Of a stretch of 64,000 nt of DNA, positions 1-9,546 are shown in pieces. The DNA is taken from NCBI GenBank assembly GCA_019359395.1, contig JAHHHK010000038.1, positions 1 to 64,000 of the forward strand, written 5' to 3'. Position 1 is the first letter of the stretch; every line of letters starts with the position of its first letter. The notes beneath the pieces are model-generated. The model was not told where the DNA came from and searched no databases. It saw only the letters and a program-made list of their open reading frames with translations. Made by a program: the position numbers and the translations under genes. The stretch comes from Komarekiella atlantica HA4396-MV6. GTDB taxonomy: Bacteria > Cyanobacteriota > Cyanobacteriia > Cyanobacteriales > Nostocaceae.

Positions 1-348
1 CCTTTTCGCGCGGGACGTTTTGGACTCATGATGTATCACTAATCACATCAATCAAGATGTGATTAGATTACATCCTATGGTTCCTTTTTGCTTAAGTTGA
101 CACCAATGGGCATTGCCGTGCCCCTACCAACGTATTTGTATTATTTTTAAAGTTAAATAGTATCAGTATTCAAGATGGGGGCGAAAAAACCGATTATTTC
201 GTAGAGACGTTGCATTGCAACGTCTTTACAGTTAACGAAAATTGGTCGTTTTACCGAAAAGAAATTGGGTTTTTGCGATTACTGAATTGATGCTCTAGTC
301 CCCATTGCCCTTTATCCCCAAAGGGAGCCCCGAATTCCCCAGCCCCTC
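1..348. other. Intergenic region at left edge with dispersed repeats
   Basis: No gene was seen. The stretch holds one arm of a repeat found again near 53.5-53.8 kb (about 95-127, core CACCAATGGGCATTGCCGTG) and a 29-bp palindrome (201-229). Both look like the dispersed repeats usual between Nostoc genes. Confidence 0.6.
201..229. repeat. 29-bp dispersed palindrome, copy 1
   Basis: A near-perfect inverted repeat that starts GTAGAGACGTTGCA and ends with its complement. Related 29-bp copies lie at 5112-5140, 49808-49836, 54845-54873 and 57734-57762. All five are intergenic. Confidence 0.8.
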
Positions 349-942
349 CTACCGCAAAAACAACTCCCGAATTCCCACACTACCAATTTCCACCGCCAGC
401 GCCGCTAATATAAAACCCAAAAGCTGGGTAATAATCACTTCACCTTCTGCACCAATCCACTTGTCGATGTAGTTGCAGAAGCGTAAAATCAACCAGGTGA
501 CGAGCATAGCCCCCACAATGCCTACCAATACGCTAATATGCGGACTTTGAGTTTTTGACATTAATAACATCACTGTCGTGAGCGTACCTGGCCCCGCTAG
601 CAGGGGCAAAGCTAGTGGAGTAATTGCGACATCGCGTCCTTCCTCGATAATGGGTGTATCTAATTCTCCCCGGAGCATTTGTAAAGCAATTAACAGTAAC
701 AAAAGTCCCCCAGCTACTCGCAAAGACCCCATGCTGATTTCCAAATAATTCAAAATTATTTGACCAGTAAAGGCAAAAAGTAATAGAACTGCGATCGCTA
801 CAATAATCGCTTTATCTATGACTTTATTTCTTTCCTCTGGCGTTTTACCTTTAGTCAAAATTAAAACAATTGGTATATTGCCCACAGCATCCGCCAAGAC
901 AAACACCGCAATAAACGTTTGAATCAGAACAGAAGTATCCAC
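349..942 (-). CDS. MarC family integral membrane protein
   Basis: This 197-residue protein is almost entirely hydrophobic and fits about six membrane spans. The N-terminal stretch FVLADAVGNIPI and the later LALPLLAGPGTLTT match the conserved segments of the MarC/UPF0056 family, and the length is normal for it. MarC proteins sit in the cytoplasmic membrane. The name comes from a multiple-antibiotic-resistance locus, but a resistance role was not upheld and the transported substrate is unknown. The gene stands alone and reads toward the left edge of the window. Nothing nearby suggests a function. Confidence 0.85.
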   Translation of the reverse strand: MDTSVLIQTFIAVFVLADAVGNIPIVLILTKGKTPEERNKVIDKAIIVAIAVLLLFAFTGQIILNYLEISMGSLRVAGGLLLLLIALQMLRGELDTPIIEEGRDVAITPLALPLLAGPGTLTTVMLLMSKTQSPHISVLVGIVGAMLVTWLILRFCNYIDKWIGAEGEVIITQLLGFILAALAVEIGSVGIRELFLR

Positions 943-1290
943 AACAGACAGCTTTTATCAGGGTTTGATAACAACCTAATCTGAATCTGGTTGAGTTTTC
1001 CAGAATCCATAGGAATATTAAAATAGACTAATAAGGATAGCTAACCCTGAAATCAGTAAACAGTCAACAGTTACTAAGTTTTCCGGCGGTAATTTAGTCC
1101 CCATCTACACCGCTCACTTCGATTCGTCGCAGATTCTCACTTGCTACTAAACTGATAACTGCTAACTGATAACTGATAACTGTTAAAGAAAAGCAACGTT
1201 TAGATATTTCTAATTAAGCCTACCGGGGTTGAACTAGCGATATATTTTGAGAATCTATCTTGCTTAAATCGACTGCTCCTTATTGAATCT
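943..1290. other. Intergenic region with short tandem repeats
   Basis: This is the divergent spacer between the MarC gene and the nitrilase-like gene, so promoters for both should lie here. It contains an AACTGATAACTG-type tandem repeat (1150-1185). Similar repeats occur after aroE near 11.5 kb and near 31.85 kb. No gene was seen. Confidence 0.6.
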
Positions 1291-2103
1291 ATGAAGTCTT
1301 ATTTAGCCGCCGCTATTCAATTGACCAGTGTGCCTGATCTCCAAAAAAATTTGGCACAGGCAGAAGAATTAATAGATCTTGCCGTGCGTCAAGGTGCTGA
1401 GTTAGTAAGTTTACCAGAAAACTTTTCTTTTATGGGAGAAGAAAACGACAAACTCGGCCAAGCCGAAGCAATCGCCCGTGAAACGGAAAACTTTCTCAAA
1501 AAAATGGCTCAGCGCTTTCAAATCACGATCCTGGGCGGCAGTTTTCCCATTCCTGTAGAAAATACAGGCAAAGTTTACAACACCAGCATCCTCATTGACC
1601 CCAACGGTCAAGAACTTGCCCGCTACTACAAAGTACATCTATTTGATGTCAACGTCCCCGACGGTAACACCTATCGAGAATCCAGTACTGTCGTGGCTGG
1701 TAAGCAACTACCTCCCGTTTATTTCTCAGAAACACTCGGTAATTTAGGACTTTCTGTTTGCTACGATGTCCGCTTCCCCGAACTCTACCGTCATCTAGCA
1801 GATAAAGGAGCCGATGTTGTATTTATTCCCGCCGCCTTCACCGCCTTCACAGGCAAAGATCATTGGCAAGTACTATTACAAGCAAGAGCCATTGAGAATA
1901 CCTGCTATATCATTGCTGCTGCCCAAACCGGCACCAACTACGCCCGCCGCCAAACCCACGGACACGCCATGATCATCGACCCTTGGGGCGTAATTTTAGC
2001 TGATGCTGGCGAACAACCGGGAATTGCGATCGCTGAAATCAAACCTACCAGGCTCGAACAAGTCCGCCGTCAAATGCCCTCGCTGCAACATCGAGTATTT
2101 TAG
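1291..2103 (+). CDS. Carbon-nitrogen hydrolase (nitrilase superfamily, Nit1/Nit2-like)
   Basis: The 270-residue protein is a single CN-hydrolase domain. The Glu-Lys-Cys catalytic triad is visible as E43 (LPENFSF), K114 (YYKVHLFD) and C157 (SVCYDVRFPELYR). The YRHLADKGAD and HGHAMIIDPWG stretches are typical of the Nit branch, which hydrolyses omega-amides or deaminated glutathione. The size fits this cytosolic enzyme group. It is monocistronic and converges on the aldolase gene, with a hairpin terminator between them. The exact substrate cannot be read from sequence: deaminated-glutathione amidase and omega-amidase are both plausible. Confidence 0.88.
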   Translation: MKSYLAAAIQLTSVPDLQKNLAQAEELIDLAVRQGAELVSLPENFSFMGEENDKLGQAEAIARETENFLKKMAQRFQITILGGSFPIPVENTGKVYNTSILIDPNGQELARYYKVHLFDVNVPDGNTYRESSTVVAGKQLPPVYFSETLGNLGLSVCYDVRFPELYRHLADKGADVVFIPAAFTAFTGKDHWQVLLQARAIENTCYIIAAAQTGTNYARRQTHGHAMIIDPWGVILADAGEQPGIAIAEIKPTRLEQVRRQMPSLQHRVF

Positions 2104-2193
2104 GGACTGGGGAAGAGAGGATAAAGGGTAAAAGAATGATTTTTCCCTTTTGCTCTACCCTTTCCCCAAAATTTAATACTCAATATCTCATCA

Positions 2194-2226
2194 ACAAAAA
2201 ACCGGGTAGATAAAATGTTACCCGGT
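2194..2226 (-). terminator. Rho-independent terminator of the aldolase gene
   Basis: An 8-bp stem ACCGGGTA/TACCCGGT (2201-2208 with 2219-2226) is followed on the minus strand by a run of T. It lies about 80 bases past the aldolase stop, between two converging genes. It may also slow transcription arriving from the nitrilase side. Confidence 0.75.
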
Positions 2227-2304
2227 TTATTTATTCCAATATTTAAAATATTCAGTCTTTTAGGGGCATAGCAATACTATGCCCCTATTTATTCACTGAC
2301 AAAA

Positions 2305-3384
2305 TTAAACATTAGCTGTTTTCTTGGTGACAACGTTGAGTTCGCCTTTTGCGTACTTAGCTGCAAAATCTTCCAGAGAAATCTGCTTAATCTTGCTGGC
2401 GTTACCAGCTGTACCAAATTGCTTATAGCGATCGGCACAAACCTTCTGCATGTATGTAATAGAAGGCTTGAGGAAGTGACGGGGGTCAAATTCCTTGGGA
2501 TTTTTTGCTAAAGCTTCACGTACCGCAGCGGTAATAGCCAAACGGTTATCGGTGTCAATATTTACTTTACGTACACCGCTCTTGATGCCTTTTTGGATTT
2601 CTTCTACAGGTACGCCGTAGGTTTCAGGAATTGCGCCACCATATTGGTTAATTAGTGCTAGTAAATCTTCTGGCACAGAAGAAGAACCATGCATTACCAA
2701 GTGGGTGTTAGGCAGACGGCGGTGAATTTCTTCAATGCGGCTGATTGCCAAAATTTCTCCAGTCGGCTTGCGGGTAAACTTGTAAGCACCGTGGCTAGTG
2801 CCAATAGCAACAGCTAAAGCATCTACTTGAGTTTGTTCTACAAAGTCAACTGCTTGATCAGGGTCAGTCAGCAGTTGGGAGTGGTCGAGTGTACCCTCAA
2901 AACCATGACCATCTTCAGCTTCACCAGCACCAGTTTCTAGAGAACCCAAACAACCGAGTTCACCTTCAACGCTGACGCCCAGAGCATGAGCTACATTCAC
3001 CACTTCGCGAGTGACGTTAACGTTGTACTCGAAGCTAGCGGGGGTCTTAGCATCAGCTTCTAAAGAACCATCCATCATCACACTGGTGAAGTTGTTCTTA
3101 ATTGCTGAGTAGCAGGTAGCAGGCGCATTCCCATGATCTTGGTGCATCACAATGGGAATCTGAGGATAGGTTTCTACTGCTGCCAAAATCAGGTGGCGTA
3201 GGAAGTTTTCCCCTGCATAATTACGAGCGCCACGAGAAGCTTGCAAAATTACGGGGCTATCTGTCTCTACAGCAGCCTTCAGGATCGCCTGAATCTGCTC
3301 CAAATTATTAACATTGAAAGCTGGGATGCCGTAACCGTTTTCAGCCGCGTGATCCAACAGCAGCCGCAATGGTACAAGCGCCAT
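2305..3384 (-). CDS. fba: Fructose-bisphosphate aldolase, class II (Calvin cycle type)
   Basis: This zinc aldolase reversibly joins glyceraldehyde-3-phosphate and dihydroxyacetone phosphate. In cyanobacteria it serves glycolysis and the Calvin cycle, where it can also make sedoheptulose bisphosphate. The metal and active-site segment HQDHG (H81, D83, H84) is present, as are [21 protein letters not shown] and MHGSSSVP. The 359-residue length matches the Calvin-cycle subtype. A strong Shine-Dalgarno sequence (AGGAGG) sits just before the ATG. The gene is alone on the minus strand, with a 5' region of more than 600 bases. Confidence 0.95.
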   Translation of the reverse strand: MALVPLRLLLDHAAENGYGIPAFNVNNLEQIQAILKAAVETDSPVILQASRGARNYAGENFLRHLILAAVETYPQIPIVMHQDHGNAPATCYSAIKNNFTSVMMDGSLEADAKTPASFEYNVNVTREVVNVAHALGVSVEGELGCLGSLETGAGEAEDGHGFEGTLDHSQLLTDPDQAVDFVEQTQVDALAVAIGTSHGAYKFTRKPTGEILAISRIEEIHRRLPNTHLVMHGSSSVPEDLLALINQYGGAIPETYGVPVEEIQKGIKSGVRKVNIDTDNRLAITAAVREALAKNPKEFDPRHFLKPSITYMQKVCADRYKQFGTAGNASKIKQISLEDFAAKYAKGELNVVTKKTANV

Positions 3385-4009
3385 AGATAGTCCTCCTAAT
3401 GTGGTTATCAGCTAGTCTGTGTGAGAGAAGCGTAATATTTACGCTAAATCTTAAGAGTTTTTTCAACTTATAGGAAATTATAACTACTGTCGTGTGTCTA
3501 TGTTGAAAAAGTTTATGCCATCGTTCATAAACATGCCCTACACTTGACCTATTCTACTGTAGGGTAAGCTACTCCACATTTAGAGGCTTTGGTAGCTTTG
3601 TATCCCAAATAGTTTAGAGCTATGATTTACTGGCTAATTTCTGAACAAATGCTGTGTGTTCAGGAGATTGCAAACCTGCCTGTAAAATAGTCAACACGGA
3701 TTGCATGTTTCCCGCTAATAACTCTGTTACCCCTAACCACAACCCAGGAAAGACTAGACTTCGCCATTGTTAAATGGTGCGGGGGTGTTTTTACCATAAC
3801 GATCGCATTTGGGATGAGCCTATGGCTATGCTACCGAATTGAGGATATTTATTGTAATGGGTAAATTATGCGATCGCATTTTGTGAATGATCAGCGATCG
3901 CTTTAGAGTGTTTTTTTCCAGGGCGATCGCATCCGCAAATTTTCTATTAAAAATTAACCTCGCCTCAACTTTCTATTTCTAAAGCATCAGCAAGGTTTTT
4001 TCTTTGATA
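3385..4009. other. Leader region upstream of the aldolase gene
   Basis: Apart from the Uma2 fragment, this holds an inverted repeat close to the aldolase start (TTTTTTCAAC at 3458-3467 against GTTGAAAAA at 3502-3510), which could be regulatory. It also has several HIP1-type sites between about 3840 and 3930. No intact gene was seen. Confidence 0.5.
3620..3766 (-). pseudogene. C-terminal remnant of a Uma2-family (DUF820) nuclease-like gene
   Basis: Reading the minus strand from 3766 gives about 48 residues without a stop. They include SLVFPGLWLGVTELL, NMQSVLTILQAGLQSPEH and FVQKLASKS, then a TAG stop at 3620-3622. This pattern matches the end of Uma2-family proteins, which are abundant in Nostoc. 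No start codon or N-terminal domain precedes it, so it is read as a decayed fragment. The identification is from memory of the family. Confidence 0.55.
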
Positions 4010-4081
4010 TGGGTCGCCCGGGATTCGAACCCGGAACTAATCGGTTAAAAGCCGAGTACTCTACCGTTGAGTTAGCGACCC
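4010..4081 (-). tRNA. trnK: tRNA-Lys (UUU)
   Basis: A 72-base cloverleaf on the minus strand. The acceptor stem is GGGTCGC/GCGACCC, the T-loop is TTCGAAT, and the anticodon loop CTTTTAA gives anticodon UUU. The discriminator base is A at 4010, and CCA is not encoded. Confidence 0.96.
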
Positions 4082-4142
4082 TTTCGCTGTATTTCGCAAC
4101 TTTGCCATCATAGCATAGACATCTGTAGATTTGTAAACAGGT

Positions 4143-5012
4143 TTAGAAAAAATTAGCAGTCAATCTTAAAGATGCTGTCTGGCTAGCTCCTGGTGCTAAT
4201 ACAGTCAGGTTATCGCCAGTATTAAGAGAGTTACGGGTGGCACTCCACGGTTCTAGGCAGTAGAATTCCTTGCCTTTGACTGTCCAAAATACCAGCCAGG
4301 TAGAGAAATCGTCATAATCCAAAGTGAGTTTTAACTTCCGGCTGCGATCTGTCGCAGTAGCCGATTTGCTCGTTAACTGTCCAAAAGCAAAATCAATTTC
4401 ATCACGGCTAAAGTCAAAATTGCCATTAAAAGAGTGAATTTCCTTACTTTGATTATCTTGATACTGCTTAGAGGGAATTTCAAACTCTAACTGAGTTTTA
4501 TCACCGCACAGAAAGTAGGGGTGGAAACCAGCCGAAAAAGGCATTGGTGTGGATGACAAGTTTTTATACTGCTGACGGACTTCTAAAGTATTACCTTGAA
4601 GTTCGTAGGTGAAAGCCAGCTGAAAATCAAAAGGATAAACTGCCTTGGTTTGCTCATTGCTATCAAGAACGACAGTCAGACTAGCTTTATCCTCAGTTTG
4701 TTGTTCTGTTGCTTTCCACGGCAATTCACGGGCAAAACCGTGTTGTTTAAGAGTATATTTTTGCCCGTTGTGAGTGTAGGTATTATCTGGTAGATTGCCA
4801 CAAATAGGAAACAAAATTGGATTTCCACCCCTGACACTTAAATCAGGATGAGTGAAGCGTTCAGTATCCAGGTAGAAAATTTCTTGCCCTTGAATGCGCC
4901 AACAGGTGATAATACCACCGCGTTCTGGCACAACTTCTATTTGAGAGCCAGCAGTTTCATCAGAAAGAATGTAGGTCTTATACTGTTGTTTTTGAACTGT
5001 AATGGTAAACAC
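4143..5012 (-). CDS. Aldose 1-epimerase family protein (galactose mutarotase-like)
   Basis: This 289-residue protein has the beta-sandwich epimerase pattern. An N-terminal segment around GGNPILFPICG is followed by the HGFARELPW segment and by FSAGFHPYF, which holds the family's conserved histidine. An acidic stretch near EPWSA completes the site. Members interconvert alpha and beta sugar anomers, or act on hexose-6-phosphates (YeaD type). The ILFPICGNLPDN stretch resembles the LacX/YeaD-like branch more than classical GalM. It lies just downstream of tRNA-Lys in map order, on the same strand, with no metabolic partner adjacent. Confidence 0.82.
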   Translation of the reverse strand: MFTITVQKQQYKTYILSDETAGSQIEVVPERGGIITCWRIQGQEIFYLDTERFTHPDLSVRGGNPILFPICGNLPDNTYTHNGQKYTLKQHGFARELPWKATEQQTEDKASLTVVLDSNEQTKAVYPFDFQLAFTYELQGNTLEVRQQYKNLSSTPMPFSAGFHPYFLCGDKTQLEFEIPSKQYQDNQSKEIHSFNGNFDFSRDEIDFAFGQLTSKSATATDRSRKLKLTLDYDDFSTWLVFWTVKGKEFYCLEPWSATRNSLNTGDNLTVLAPGASQTASLRLTANFF

Positions 5013-5111
5013 AAATTTTAGTCCTAGGTGTAGGGTTTGGGGATTAGGGATTAGGAATTACGCCTGATGTGAATTATGAAAATCAACGACATATCAAAAA
5101 TTCTGCGTACT

Positions 5112-5140
5112 GTAGAGACGTAGCAATGCTACGTCTCTAC
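5112..5140. repeat. 29-bp dispersed palindrome, copy 2
   Basis: A perfect inverted repeat of the GTAGAGACGTAGCA type, located between the epimerase-like gene and pdhA. It could form a hairpin in the pdhA transcript, but it has no T-tract. Confidence 0.8.
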
Positions 5141-5230
5141 GAGAAATACAGGGTTTTAGCATCTAATCCACATTAAACGTGAATTAGGGCTGGAAAGATT
5201 TCCCAGTACCCAGTCCCCAATCCCTTGAAT

Positions 5231-6265
5231 TTACTCGTCTTCTGCAAACACAAAGCGATATAACTCACTGGGGTCTGGTTCAGGGCTGCTTTCGGCGAAC
5301 TTAACTGCCTCGTCGATTACATCCTGAATTTTACGATCAATGTCTTTGAGTTCTTGCTGGTCTGCCAAGTTTTGCTCAACTAAATAAGCTGCCAACTTCT
5401 TAATTGGGTCACGAGCAAACCAAAATTCTTTCTCAGCCTTGCTTCGCATTTCATCTGGGTCTGCCAGAGAGTGACCACGGAAGCGGTAGGTAAGTGCTTC
5501 AATTAATGTCGGGCCTTCACCTGCACGAGCGCGACTTACAGCTTCTTGTGCTACAGCTCGCACCGCTAACACATCCATACCATCTACTTCCACGCCGACC
5601 ATATTAAAGACACTGGCTTTTTTATAAATCTCTGGCTGGGAAGTTGCTCGTTCGTGAGACATACCGATTGCCCACTTGTTATTTTCTACCACAAAAATAA
5701 TTGGCAGTTTCCATAAGGCTGCCATGTTTAACGTCTCAAAAAATTGACCGTTGTTAGCAGCACCATCGCCAAAAAAGCAAGCTGTCACTTGGTCGGCGCT
5801 GTTATCTCCCAGCACTTCGCGGCGATATTTGCTTTGAAAAGCTGCTCCAGCTGCTACAGGAATTCCTTCAGCCACAAAAGCATAGCCACCTAGCAAGCGA
5901 TGTTCAGCAGAAAACATGTGCATGGAACCACCACGCCCTTTGCTGCAACCTGTGGCTTTACCAAATAACTCTGCCATTACCTCTCTTGCTGGTACGCCTG
6001 CACTCAGAGCATGAACGTGGTCGCGGTATGTGCTAGAAACGAAATCTTCACCCGGTCGCATGGCTTGGATAACACCAGTGGAAACGGCTTCTTGACCGTT
6101 GTACAGGTGGACAAAGCCAAACATTTTACCTCTATAGTACATTTCGGCACACTTGTCTTCAAACAAGCGCCCCAGTACCATGTCTTCGTACAACCGCAAC
6201 CCTTCTTCTTTGGTGATCTGGGTAGTAGCAGCATTAAATTTGGGTAATGTGCGTTCGTGAACCAT
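5231..6265 (-). CDS. pdhA: Pyruvate dehydrogenase E1 component, alpha subunit
   Basis: The alpha subunit of thiamine-diphosphate-dependent pyruvate dehydrogenase pairs with the beta subunit (PdhB) to decarboxylate pyruvate and feed acetyl-CoA synthesis. The ThDP/Mg motif runs from GDGAANN (166-172) to VENNKWAIG (193-201). The conserved [11 protein letters not shown] phosphorylation-loop-like segment and the [11 protein letters not shown] segment are also present. The 344-residue length is normal for cyanobacterial and plastid PdhA. The gene stands alone: pdhB and the E2/E3 genes are not in this window, as is usual in cyanobacteria, where they are scattered. Confidence 0.95.
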   Translation of the reverse strand: MVHERTLPKFNAATTQITKEEGLRLYEDMVLGRLFEDKCAEMYYRGKMFGFVHLYNGQEAVSTGVIQAMRPGEDFVSSTYRDHVHALSAGVPAREVMAELFGKATGCSKGRGGSMHMFSAEHRLLGGYAFVAEGIPVAAGAAFQSKYRREVLGDNSADQVTACFFGDGAANNGQFFETLNMAALWKLPIIFVVENNKWAIGMSHERATSQPEIYKKASVFNMVGVEVDGMDVLAVRAVAQEAVSRARAGEGPTLIEALTYRFRGHSLADPDEMRSKAEKEFWFARDPIKKLAAYLVEQNLADQQELKDIDRKIQDVIDEAVKFAESSPEPDPSELYRFVFAEDE

Positions 6266-7049
6266 GATTTTTGAGTGTTCCTGTTGTACAACTTAAAAGT
6301 TACAGTCTTAAATTAAGTGGAGATCATAACGCTTTAGCTTTATGACAAGCTAGCGTTTGTAAGAGTCAACAATCAAATTTATTTATGCACCAAAAAGGGT
6401 CGTATGGAATAGTTCATTAGTTCTGAGTTCTTAGTTTGACGTCATGAGGATTATTCTTAATTACTCAAGACTCAGCACGGGTTAAACCATAGCTATCCGC
6501 GCTTCAACACTCAGCACTCTCTGCTTACTCCCCTCATAGGCTAGCAATCAGGATAGACTGCTTTCTGCATATCCATTAACAATTTAGGAAAAATGGACTT
6601 CAAAATCATAATATCTACCTAGGTAATTGTAATTAAAATCTAACCATGATATGATATTTTTCTCCCGTATCGTTATCAGGTTCAACCCTCGAAAGTGGTA
6701 TTTCAATTACCGCACACAGAGGGCGTACTTAAAGGAAAATAATATAGATTCTTGCAAGTACAACATCTATGCCGTCACTAAAAGTGGTAGTTTTACATTA
6801 CGGTATCGAATGCAAATAGCAGTTGTGTTAAACGAAAAATACTAAGAATTAAGACAAAAAGCTGACGCTTTCTAGGCGAAGGCAGAAATTAATACTAGAA
6901 TGTGACTCAAAATTTCGGGAAGGTACAAAACAAGTTGTTGCAATATACACTTGTAGTGTAAATTCTACACGGCATTATTATGGCACGGTTTTACATGCCT
7001 GGAACGCTCTAGGTAAATTACGCTGATCACGGTGCAGGGGAAGTAGGCT
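6266..7049. other. Long divergent spacer between pdhA and the Ftn2 gene
   Basis: The region is AT-rich, and promoters of both flanking genes should lie here. A repeat block at about 6415-6530 contains TAAACCATAGCTATCCGC (6483-6500) and CACTCAGCACTC (6508-6519). Both strings recur inside the sensor-kinase gene near 22.0-22.1 kb. A short open frame at 6651-6845 has no family features and was not called. Confidence 0.55.
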
Positions 7050-9332
7050 GTGCGAATTCCACTAGATTACTACCGAATTTTAGGACTACCGTTAGCGGCA
7101 AGTAATGAACAATTGCGGCAAGCATATAGCGATCGCATTGTACAATTGCCGCGACGCGAGTATTCTCAGGCAGCAATTTCTTCTCGCAAACAACTCATAG
7201 AAGAAGCTTACGTGGTTTTATCAGATCAAAAAGAACGTAGCACCTACGATCAGCTTTATCTGGCTCACGCCTATGACCCTGATAGCGCCGCCGCAGTGGA
7301 AAACCGCACGGAAAGCCACAGAAAGGGTCTTGACGCGCAAAGTCTTAGCATCGAAATTGTCCAAGACGAATTAGTTGGCGCTTTATTGATTCTGCAAGAG
7401 CTAGGAGAATACGAACTTGTACTGAAACTGGGTCGTCCGTACTTAGTAAAAAATAGTGCGAGCAAGGACAATAATTTCGGAAGTGAAGAAATCCACGAAA
7501 GTGCAGAACGTCCAGATGTTATTCTCACCGTTGCCCTTGCTTGCTTAGAACTAGGACGCGAGCAATGGCAGCAAGGCCACTACGAAAATGCTGCCATATC
7601 CTTAGAAACAGGTGAGGAGTTGCTATCACGCGAAAGCTTATTCCCCAGCGTACAGGTTGAAATTCAGGCGGATCTTTGCAAATTGCGACCATATCGAATT
7701 TTAGAGTTACTGGCACTACCTCTAGAGAAAACCACCGAACGGCGTCAAGGTTTAGGATTATTGCAAAATATCTTAGAAGACCGTGGTGGTATTGATGGCA
7801 CTGGCAATGATCTATCTGGTTTAAACATAGATGACTTTCTGCGATTCATCCAGCAGTTACGCAACCACTTAACAGTTGCAGAACAGCACAAGTTATTTGA
7901 AGCTGAAAGTAAACGTCCCTCTGCTGTTGCTACTTACTTGGCTGTCTATGCCTTGATAGCACGAGGATTTGCTCAACGTCAACCAGCTTTAATTAGTCAA
8001 GCAAGGCAAATGCTGATACGTCTGGGCAAGCGCCAAGATGTACATTTAGAACAATCACTATGTGCATTACTACTGGGGCAAACCGAAGAAGCAACCCGTG
8101 TTTTAGAACTTAGTCAAGAGTATGAAGCTCTAGCTTTTATTCGAGAAAAATCTCAAGATTCTCCAGACTTACTACCAGGGTTGTGTCTATATGGAGAACA
8201 ATGGTTGCAACATGAGGTGTTTCCGCACTTCCGAGATTTGGCAAAGCAGCAAGCTTCTTTAAAAAATTACTTTGCCGACCAACAGGTTCAAGCTTATTTA
8301 GAAGCACTACCAACGGATGCAGAAACAACTGATGAATGGGCTGTAATTAACCGCCAGCCCTTTCCCCAGACACAGACAAATAATTCCCGTCGCCACAGTA
8401 ATTCAACTGAGTCTCGGCAATTCAATCACAACATCACACCTGACCCAGAGTTACCAGAAACACTAATCAGAGAAAGATCTGAATATGTAAACTTCTCGCC
8501 ACCTACATGGAATACATCTGGGAGGTCAAAATCAGTAGAAGTACCTGGGGCACAGATTCCTACTGCTGAACGAATAGCCAGAGGCCCTAATAGCAACTTA
8601 AATGGTTCAGCTAAGGCTGCTACAACGGGTCAGAATCGAAAGCGAAGGAGGCGAAAGCCGACTCAAGTGCCGCCTCGTGAGCGTGTATTAGTAGATAATC
8701 ATCCTTATCCTCGGCGGCGGCGGCGAACTTTTGCTAGCACCCTAGAAGGGAAAACGCGGCTTGTGTGGAGGGTATTTATTTCTCTAGTGGGTCTATTAGT
8801 TTTCTGGGTAGTAGTTACAACAGCTTTTGGATGGCTAAAAAATCTATTTTTCCCTACACCGTCTTTACAAGGTCAACAATTATTTGTCCAACTCAATCAA
8901 CCACCAATACCGATTCCTGACAAAAACAGCAACCCACAACCGCCAGAAGGAACTCTCACAGATACAACGGCACAGGAAGTTATTCAGGCTTGGCTCTCTA
9001 CCAAGGCCGCAGCTTTAGGGCCAAATCATGAGATTAGTAATTTAGACCAGATTTTAGTTGGTTCAGCTCTAACTCAATGGCGACTAGTTACCCAGCAGGA
9101 TAGGTTAGATAACCGCTACCGTAAGTACAACCATAACCTCAAGGTAGAATCTGTAAATAACATTGAGTTTGACCCGGATCGTGCTGCTGTAGTAGCTACA
9201 GTGAAGGAAGTTACCCAGTTCTATGAAAATGGTCAGTTTAAAAAGTCTTCTGAGGAAAGTTTGCGAGTTCGGTATAATTTGATTCGGCTAAAAGGTGCGT
9301 GGCGAATCCAATATATGTCAGTTATTAGTTAG
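7050..9332 (+). CDS. ftn2: Ftn2/ZipN (ARC6-like) cell division protein
   Basis: This 760-residue protein is the cyanobacterial relative of plastid ARC6. It anchors FtsZ to the cytoplasmic membrane and organises the divisome. The N-terminus (DYYRILGLPLAAS, residues 6-18) is a degenerate J-domain, with EEAYVVLSDQKERSTYDQLY about 45-70. A long helical region follows, then a low-complexity basic linker (RKRRRRKP, PRRRRRTF) and one membrane span at about 572-597. The C-terminal domain contains VIQAWLSTKAAALG and ends near YMSVIS, as in the ARC6 IMS-like domain. The start is GTG. The gene is monocistronic, with a hairpin just after the stop. Confidence 0.92.
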   Translation: MRIPLDYYRILGLPLAASNEQLRQAYSDRIVQLPRREYSQAAISSRKQLIEEAYVVLSDQKERSTYDQLYLAHAYDPDSAAAVENRTESHRKGLDAQSLSIEIVQDELVGALLILQELGEYELVLKLGRPYLVKNSASKDNNFGSEEIHESAERPDVILTVALACLELGREQWQQGHYENAAISLETGEELLSRESLFPSVQVEIQADLCKLRPYRILELLALPLEKTTERRQGLGLLQNILEDRGGIDGTGNDLSGLNIDDFLRFIQQLRNHLTVAEQHKLFEAESKRPSAVATYLAVYALIARGFAQRQPALISQARQMLIRLGKRQDVHLEQSLCALLLGQTEEATRVLELSQEYEALAFIREKSQDSPDLLPGLCLYGEQWLQHEVFPHFRDLAKQQASLKNYFADQQVQAYLEALPTDAETTDEWAVINRQPFPQTQTNNSRRHSNSTESRQFNHNITPDPELPETLIRERSEYVNFSPPTWNTSGRSKSVEVPGAQIPTAERIARGPNSNLNGSAKAATTGQNRKRRRRKPTQVPPRERVLVDNHPYPRRRRRTFASTLEGKTRLVWRVFISLVGLLVFWVVVTTAFGWLKNLFFPTPSLQGQQLFVQLNQPPIPIPDKNSNPQPPEGTLTDTTAQEVIQAWLSTKAAALGPNHEISNLDQILVGSALTQWRLVTQQDRLDNRYRKYNHNLKVESVNNIEFDPDRAAVVATVKEVTQFYENGQFKKSSEESLRVRYNLIRLKGAWRIQYMSVIS

Positions 9333-9356
9333 AACCTGTTTGTAATTGAAAGGCTT

Positions 9357-9390
9357 AGATTCCCGATTTGTCTAAAAAGTCGGGAATCTT
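9357..9390 (+). terminator. Hairpin downstream of ftn2
   Basis: A 10-bp stem AGATTCCCGA/TCGGGAATCT with a 13-base loop starts 24 bases past the ftn2 stop. The trailing T-run is short, so termination is likely but may be weak. Confidence 0.6.
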
Positions 9391-9402
9391 ATTGTTCATG
9401 AA

Positions 9403-9527
9403 TAGACCTCTTGCATAAATGCTTAAATTGTCATGTTGAGCGGAGCGAAACATCTCGGAGATTCTTCCCTCCACTACGTTCTGGTCAGAATGACACTAAT
9501 AGTTTTCTGACTTTTGCAAGAGGTCTA
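9403..9527. mobile_element. MITE-like element, 125 bp, with perfect 13-bp terminal inverted repeats
   Basis: The ends TAGACCTCTTGCA (9403-9415) and TGCAAGAGGTCTA (9515-9527) are exact inverted repeats. The interior has no coding capacity. It lies in the spacer between converging genes. The size and structure fit a miniature inverted-repeat element. No target-site duplication or matching transposase was identified in this window. Confidence 0.6.
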
Positions 9528-9546
9528 ATGATTAAGTAGGGCTATA

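Noticed and set aside
6651-6845. A 64-residue open frame in the pdhA-ftn2 spacer
   Set aside because: No Shine-Dalgarno sequence, no recognisable domain, and basic, aromatic-rich composition typical of AT-rich chance frames.
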